A DNA stretch of 64,000 nt, from contig AZLU01000101.1 of assembly GCA_002224055.1 (NCBI GenBank), positions 79,668 to 143,667 of the forward strand, in the 5' to 3' direction. Below the pieces are notes generated by a model. It did not search any database, was not told where the DNA came from, and saw only the letters and a list, made by a program, of their open reading frames with translations. Of this stretch, positions 58,967 to 64,000 are shown piece after piece. The position numbers were made by a program, and so were the translations under genes. The first letter of the stretch is position 1. Each line of letters starts with the position of its first letter. The stretch comes from Pezizomycotina sp. ARF18. Taxonomy: Eukaryota; Ascomycota.

Positions 58967-59241
58967 GGTTATAAGCCCGGTTAGTAACATATCTTAATAA
59001 ACGTATAGACTTACTTCTTAATCTCCCCTAAACGATATATCTTACGATTTATATATATAGCATCGTATATTCCCTCAGTTAGTCTAATTAGTTCTATAGT
59101 CAAAATCCATAAGTTCGATCCTATCCTACATTATTAGATATCATACCATACATCTAGCCAGCAGGTATAAGCCCGGTTAGTAACATACTTAATAAACGTA
59201 TAGACTTACTTCTTAATCTCCCCTAAACGATATATCTTACG
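58850..59241. repeat. 195-bp tandem duplication of LTR end, primer site and leader
   Basis: 58850-59046 and 59047-59241 are nearly identical, differing by a few single-base indels. The unit includes the last 117 bp of the LTR, the primer-binding site and about 80 bp of leader ending CGATATATCTTACG. The second primer site lacks one T. Confidence 0.9.
58967..58980 (+). promoter_or_regulatory. Primer-binding site, initiator-Met tRNA anticodon type
   Basis: GGTTATAAGCCCGG directly follows the LTR. It is complementary, except one G-to-A change, to the anticodon stem-loop of initiator tRNA-Met (which carries GGGCUCAUAACC). Such half-tRNA priming is known for Drosophila copia and yeast Ty5. Confidence 0.75.
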
Positions 59242-59249
59242 ATATCTCT

Positions 59250-62200
59250 CTCACTAAAGTTTAACGAGATAAAGCTAAAGGCTAATCTCACAAACTACCT
59301 CGATTAGAGTATATATATAACTACGTTCCTTAAGTACAATAAAGTCTAGAATATTACTAGTAAACCGCTCAAGGCTACGGTAGCCGATACAGAGCTAAGT
59401 ACTAAAGATTAAGATAATAACTTAAAGGCGTATACTATTATTAAAGCTACTACGAGTAGAGACTCGACGTACTTATCTATAATCTATTAATAGTAGCGCG
59501 AATAAGGTATAGAATACCTTAAGTTTGGCGTATTATCGCTATTACCGCTATTAGTAAACCTTATATTAGGAAATAACTAAGGTAGATTTAACTTAAGAAT
59601 AAAGTTAATATTTAAGGATTTATATAAAAGTATCGAGATCTTATTAAATATATAATAAGATATTAGGCTCGATCTTAATAAAGAAGATTAAGATAGAGAC
59701 GGCGGAGAAGACGGAGCTAGATATAGCTTAAAGGATAATATAGCTATAGTAGAGGCTATTAATCTCGTCTATAGTAACCTTAGTAGCGACTAGGAGACGT
59801 TTATTATAAACTTAGTAGATAATAGATTTAATAGTAAAGAAACTAACCCTTAATATATTTAAAAAGGCGCTACTCGTCGAAGAGGTAAAGCGTAGAATAT
59901 AATATACTAAAGATATTAGCTCTAAGGATAATAAGGCGCTATTTAGAAGGAATAGCCGAGGTAAAATCTAAAAAAACGATAAGAAGTTTATAAATTTAAA
60001 GGTAAATACTATTACTATAATAAGGTTAGATATAAGAGAGCCGACTATAAGAAACGTATAAAGGATAAGAAGGATAGCGGTAATAATAGGGTATTAGACC
60101 TTATAGTATAAACCTTAGTACGAGATACCGGCTCTTAGAGAATAATCCGGTAGTTTTTAACTTAGGCGTATCTTTTATATAATAATAGTAAGAAAGTATT
60201 TTACCCTATAAACCCCTCTCAAAGCTATAGAATATTATAATTAGTAATAGAGAAGTATTATAGGCTATTAGTACTAGCTTAGTATTTATAAGGCTTAGTA
60301 GGAAGTATAGCGTAGTCTATTAAACTTAAGAATACGCTATATACTTTAAAGATAAAGTATAGCCTATTCTTAATTTCTCGCGTAGATAGATAGGATATAT
60401 AATAACGATCTAATAAGGTAGATATATAATAATTAGATTAAGGCTAAGGATTAAAGCTACTATAAAGATAGGACTATAGAAGATTTTAAATAAAATTATA
60501 ATATCTATAAGAAAGAGTTTAGCTTTTACTATTATATAAGAAGTATATAAACGGCTAAATATATTAGTAAGGATTATATTAAGTAAATAATTAAGTATAG
60601 AAGCGTTACTAGTATTATTAAAGACGGTAAAAATTTTTAGGACTATATTAACTACGAGGCCTATAGACTTACTAAATAAAGATAATATTAAACCGCGAAA
60701 AACCTAATTAGATAAGTATAAACTAATAAAGATAATCTTTTTAGATTTCTACTAATAGGCGTATATAAAGAGCCTAAAAATTATATAGTTTATTACCTTC
60801 TTTAAAGGAAATAATTAAAAGTTCTAGATCTACTTTATAAAAGATAAAAAGGTAAGAGACGATACTCTTATATTTTAATAGTACTTTTAAGATAGCTAAA
60901 CGTTAGTTAAACCTTAAGCTTATTAAGCTATAATACGACGAAGTAAAAGAATATATCTTAATTAATAGACGCTATATAAAGTAAAGATTATAATTTATAC
61001 CTAGCTATATACGTATCTTAATAAAATAGTATACCTAAAAAGCTTAATTAAATTTTTATTAATAAATTAAAAGTAATATTAGCCGCGTTAGAATTACCGC
61101 CGTAGCTATAAGTAGAGGCGGTAAATTATTATAATCTAATCTATAACTATACGCTATTAAGGCCGCTTAAGTACTAAAAGATAGTAAATAGATAATACCG
61201 TAGAGAAAATAAAAAGGTAAAACTTAATATCTCGAACTTTAAAATATTTAGTAAACTATATACGTATATATCGATAATAAACTTTAGAAGAAGTTAGATA
61301 ATACTACTAAAAAATATATTTTATAGGCCTAAAGGCTTATAATATATACTAAGTCTAGAATCCTACTATCTATAAAGTATTAATCTATAGAGATATTAAT
61401 TTTTAATTAAATTAACCTTTAAAGTACGTAGCTTTATAAAAAGATAATAAAAATCCTCTCGAGTACGTTAAAATACTTTAGAATAGGTTTAATCTAAGGA
61501 TAAAATAGCGACAGCGCTAGATTATAATTAAAACTTAACTTTTAATCGTTAATTAGATATCTATAAGACGATTACGCTAGAATAGCCCGAGATAAGAGTA
61601 AAGAATCTCGATAACGCTAGTCTATAGCTAAGATCCGAAGATACTCGCTCTTATAGAGAAAATACGTAGATACTATAAGATAGATCTACGATAATTAACT
61701 AAAGATAATAGACGTATTCCTAAAATCGCTAAAAATAAGATCTAATAGTTAAACTACTAAGATACCCTATAGGCTAAGATACGTTAATAAAGATTTAATA
61801 GCTATACGCCTTAGAGAAAAGGCCTATAAAGAATTAATAGTATATATCGATAAACTAGAGCTACTTACCTATAAACTTAAAAAAGGCTATAAGCTTTATA
61901 AACTATAAAAAATAGCGTATATTAATAGATTAAAAACTATTCTTAATTAAAGAATAGACGTATAAAAACCTATAGATTTTTAAGATCTCCTCCAAAAATA
62001 ATATCGTCGATAATAAATAGGTATTTAAGTATAAGCGCGATATTATTAGTCGGATTATAATACTTAAGTCGAGACTAGTTACTTAAAGTTTTATATAAAA
62101 TAAAGATCGATTATGAACGAGATATAATACTAGTAGCTAAAATATTAATAGTAAGGCTATTCTTTATATTTATAGCCTAGCTTAATCTTAAATATAAGTA

Positions 62201-63416
62201 AATAGATATAATAACGCCTTCCTTATACTTAAACTAAAGTAAAGAATTATTATTAGCCTTTAGAAGGAATAAAATTAATAGATTAGTTTAGTTAATAAAG
62301 ACTCTATACGGCCTTAAATAGTTATTTTAAAAATAGTATAGAGAACTTACCTTAGTTTTTAAATTACTAAAATTTAAAGTTTATCGGCTCGATAATAGTT
62401 TATTTATTAATAAAGATCGTTAGTTAATAATAATTATCTATATTAATAATCTATTAATAGCTAGATCTAATAAATATAAAATTAAAATACTTAAGCGAGA
62501 TCTTAGTTTATACTTTAAGATAAAGGATATAGGGCCGGTAGCCTATTTTTAAGTATATAGTAAAATAAACTAGGTCTAAAGAATAATATCGCCTAATACT
62601 ATATTAGTCATATATACGATGCTTCTTAAGAGATTTAGGCTTAAGAATACTCTTGGGATTAGTACTCTATAGAAAGGAAAGGTATTCCTTCAAACGAAGA
62701 TTAGAATACTACGCTAATAATATAGTATTAATAGATAGTAGAAAGTTTAATCTATACTATTTATTAAGCTAATCGATACCTTCGCATCTTAACGTTAGGT
62801 AATACGTTAGCGAAGTAAATTAAACTTATAAAAAAGTAGTAAAAAGAGTACTATAATATTAGAGAGGATCTCTTAATTATACGCTTACGTACTATGCCCG
62901 TAAGATAGAGGATAAGATAACTAGATCTACATATCTATATAGATACCGACTAGGCTAGATAAAGCTTACTTTAGATCTATACCGGCTATATAGTAAAGTT
63001 TAATAGAATAGCTATCTTATACTATTTAAAGAATAACGTACTATATGCTATTAAGTGTATAAAGGTAAATATATAGCTATAGAGGAGCTTTACGGGAAGC
63101 TCTTTAGATACTTTAGATACTAAAGGATATATAGCGAGCTTTAAGTTTAAGGCTCTTAATAATATTAATGAATATCTAGATAATTAAAGTACTATTAGTA
63201 TTACAAGATCCTAAATACTATAATAGAACTAAGTATATCGATATATAATATTACTTTATAAGGAACTAGTTTAAGAAAGAATTATCGAGCCTCGATATTA
63301 AGATCAGAAGATAATATCGCGGGATATACTTATTAAACCGCTTATAAAGATATCTTATGATAGCGCTATAAGGCTATAGTATAGAAGATAGGATAAAGAT
63401 TATTAGTATTATCAAT
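59250..63416 (+). pseudogene. RIPped gag-pol of the copia element
   Basis: The sense strand carries recognisable remains. A Gag-like start lies near 59254 (LKFNEIKLKANLTNYLD, then stop for Trp). A CX2CX4HX4C zinc knuckle at 60007-60048 has all four ligand codons changed to Tyr. The protease active-site codons Asp-Thr-Gly-Ser at 60124-60135 are unchanged and in the same frame as the knuckle. The reverse transcriptase catalytic box at 62439-62450 has both Asp codons changed to Asn. An RNase H segment at 62936-62959 has Trp changed to stop. The integrase should lie between 60.2 and 61.9 kb but I cannot pin its residues. Many stops come from CAA/CAG/TGG codons. Confidence 0.85.
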
Positions 63417-63425
63417 AAGGAAAGG
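63417..63425 (+). promoter_or_regulatory. Polypurine tract of the copia element
   Basis: AAGGAAAGG sits immediately before the 3' LTR start, the position of the plus-strand primer in LTR retrotransposons. Confidence 0.75.
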
Positions 63426-63737
63426 TATTAGCTATTAGGTATACTAAAGAGGTATAATAATCTATAGGTATCGAGGTAAATTATATAGCTAAAGAATAAG
63501 GAACTTTAACTGGAGATATTAAGATTTAGCTATAGATGTTAAAGAGATTACGACGATAAAGGCTCTACGAGCCGTCGAGGTAGACTATATATATTATATT
63601 AAGATTATAGTATTATTAGTTTATTATATATATAGTAATCGTATATTTCCTTAGTTAGTCTAATTATTTGTAGTTAAAATCTATAAGTTCGATCCTATCC
63701 TACATTTTAGATATCATACCATAATATTGCGCCAGCA
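63426..63737 (+). repeat. 3' LTR of the copia element
   Basis: 312 bp from TATTAGCTATTAGG to TTGCGCCAGCA, followed by TAAAG. It aligns with the 5' LTR throughout but with many CA-to-TA and TG-to-TA changes. Confidence 0.9.
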
Positions 63738-63742
63738 TAAAG

Positions 63743-64000
63743 AATAAGGAGTTTCGAAGAAGGATTCAAAAAAAAAAAAAAAAGAAAGAAAGAAAGAAAG
63801 AAAAGCGGTCTTCTATGATACTTCGTTAAGAATAAAGTATCCAGCTCGCTATTTTACCCACACTTTATTTAACAAAACGAAACGGGTCGAAACGCAAGGT
63901 CCATGCCCTGAAATTGATTCTTCTCTTCGCCTTACTCCTCCATCGTCCTCGGCTCTAAATCATTCTCGTTTATCCCCTGAGCGTCATGCGAAACAAAAAA
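63743..64000. other. Right edge with poly-A and GAAA repeat
   Basis: A run of A at about 63768-63783 is followed by (GAAA)n to about 63804. The remaining 200 bp hold no recognisable gene. Confidence 0.6.

Larger units (their letters stand above)
58652..63737 (+). mobile_element. Full-length Ty1/copia LTR retrotransposon, heavily RIPped
   Basis: Two LTRs (58652-58966 and 63426-63737) bracket 4.46 kb. TAAAG flanks the element on both sides (58647-58651 and 63738-63742), a 5-bp target duplication. A primer-binding site follows the 5' LTR and a polypurine tract precedes the 3' LTR. Eroded coding signals occur in copia order on the plus strand: Gag, CCHC knuckle (60007), protease DTGS (60124), reverse transcriptase YxDD box (62439) and RNase H (62936). 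CA and TG dinucleotides are almost eliminated from 59250 to 63400 and TA is in excess, the RIP signature. Length about 5.09 kb, normal for the superfamily. It cannot encode functional protein. Confidence 0.92.

Overview
The window looks like nuclear DNA of a filamentous ascomycete (Pezizomycotina). The genes have short introns of about 60-110 bp with CTAAC/CTGAC branch sites. The gene families are typically fungal: a HET-C heterokaryon-incompatibility homolog, rhodopsin-like 7TM proteins, a Kre9/KNH GPI protein, an IgE-binding-like secreted protein and an NLR-type remnant. The transposons carry the CpA-to-TpA footprint of repeat-induced point mutation (RIP). The assignment rests on gene content and mutation signature only; I cannot name a species.

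Layout. 2.4-4.6 kb: a solo LTR in front of an APC-superfamily permease. 6.4-9.6 kb: a rhodopsin-like 7TM gene and a multi-spanning membrane protein of unknown function. 11.2-12.8 kb: a secreted M35-like metalloprotease with collagen-like Gly-Pro-Gln repeats. 13.8-17.0 kb (minus): a het-C homolog. 17.7-20.1 kb: a mosaic LTR-bounded element. 21.3-21.9 kb and 25.6-26.1 kb: two short terminal-inverted-repeat elements flanking a Kre9/KNH GPI protein at 23.4 kb. 26.6-27.9 kb: the best preserved gene, an intact four-exon rhodopsin-like protein. 28.9-29.6 kb (minus): an NLR/NACHT-type C-terminal fragment. 30.6-33.9 kb: a decayed SNF2/RAD16-type helicase. 38.0 kb: a small secreted eight-cysteine protein. 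39.3-42.7 kb (minus): two tandem, architecturally similar genes of unknown family. 43.7-44.3 kb (minus): an LRR/F-box-like fragment. 45.2 kb: an IgE-binding-like secreted protein. 47.0-48.4 kb: a beta-lactamase-fold hydrolase. 53.9-56.4 kb: a third rhodopsin-like gene with a long disordered tail. 58.65-63.74 kb: a complete but heavily RIPped Ty1/copia element with target-site duplication.

Most protein genes are interrupted by isolated one-base frame changes, while the frame-corrected reading keeps the family and good codon use. In the Gly-Pro-Gln repeat the register shows that bases are missing from short C or G runs, which points to sequencing or assembly error at least there. The SNF2 and copia units also carry in-frame stops and substitutions and look like genuine relics.

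There is no operon-like organisation. The possible common theme is cell surface and self/non-self functions (secreted and GPI proteins, 7TM receptors, het-C, an NLR remnant) in a transposon-rich accessory region; this is inference.
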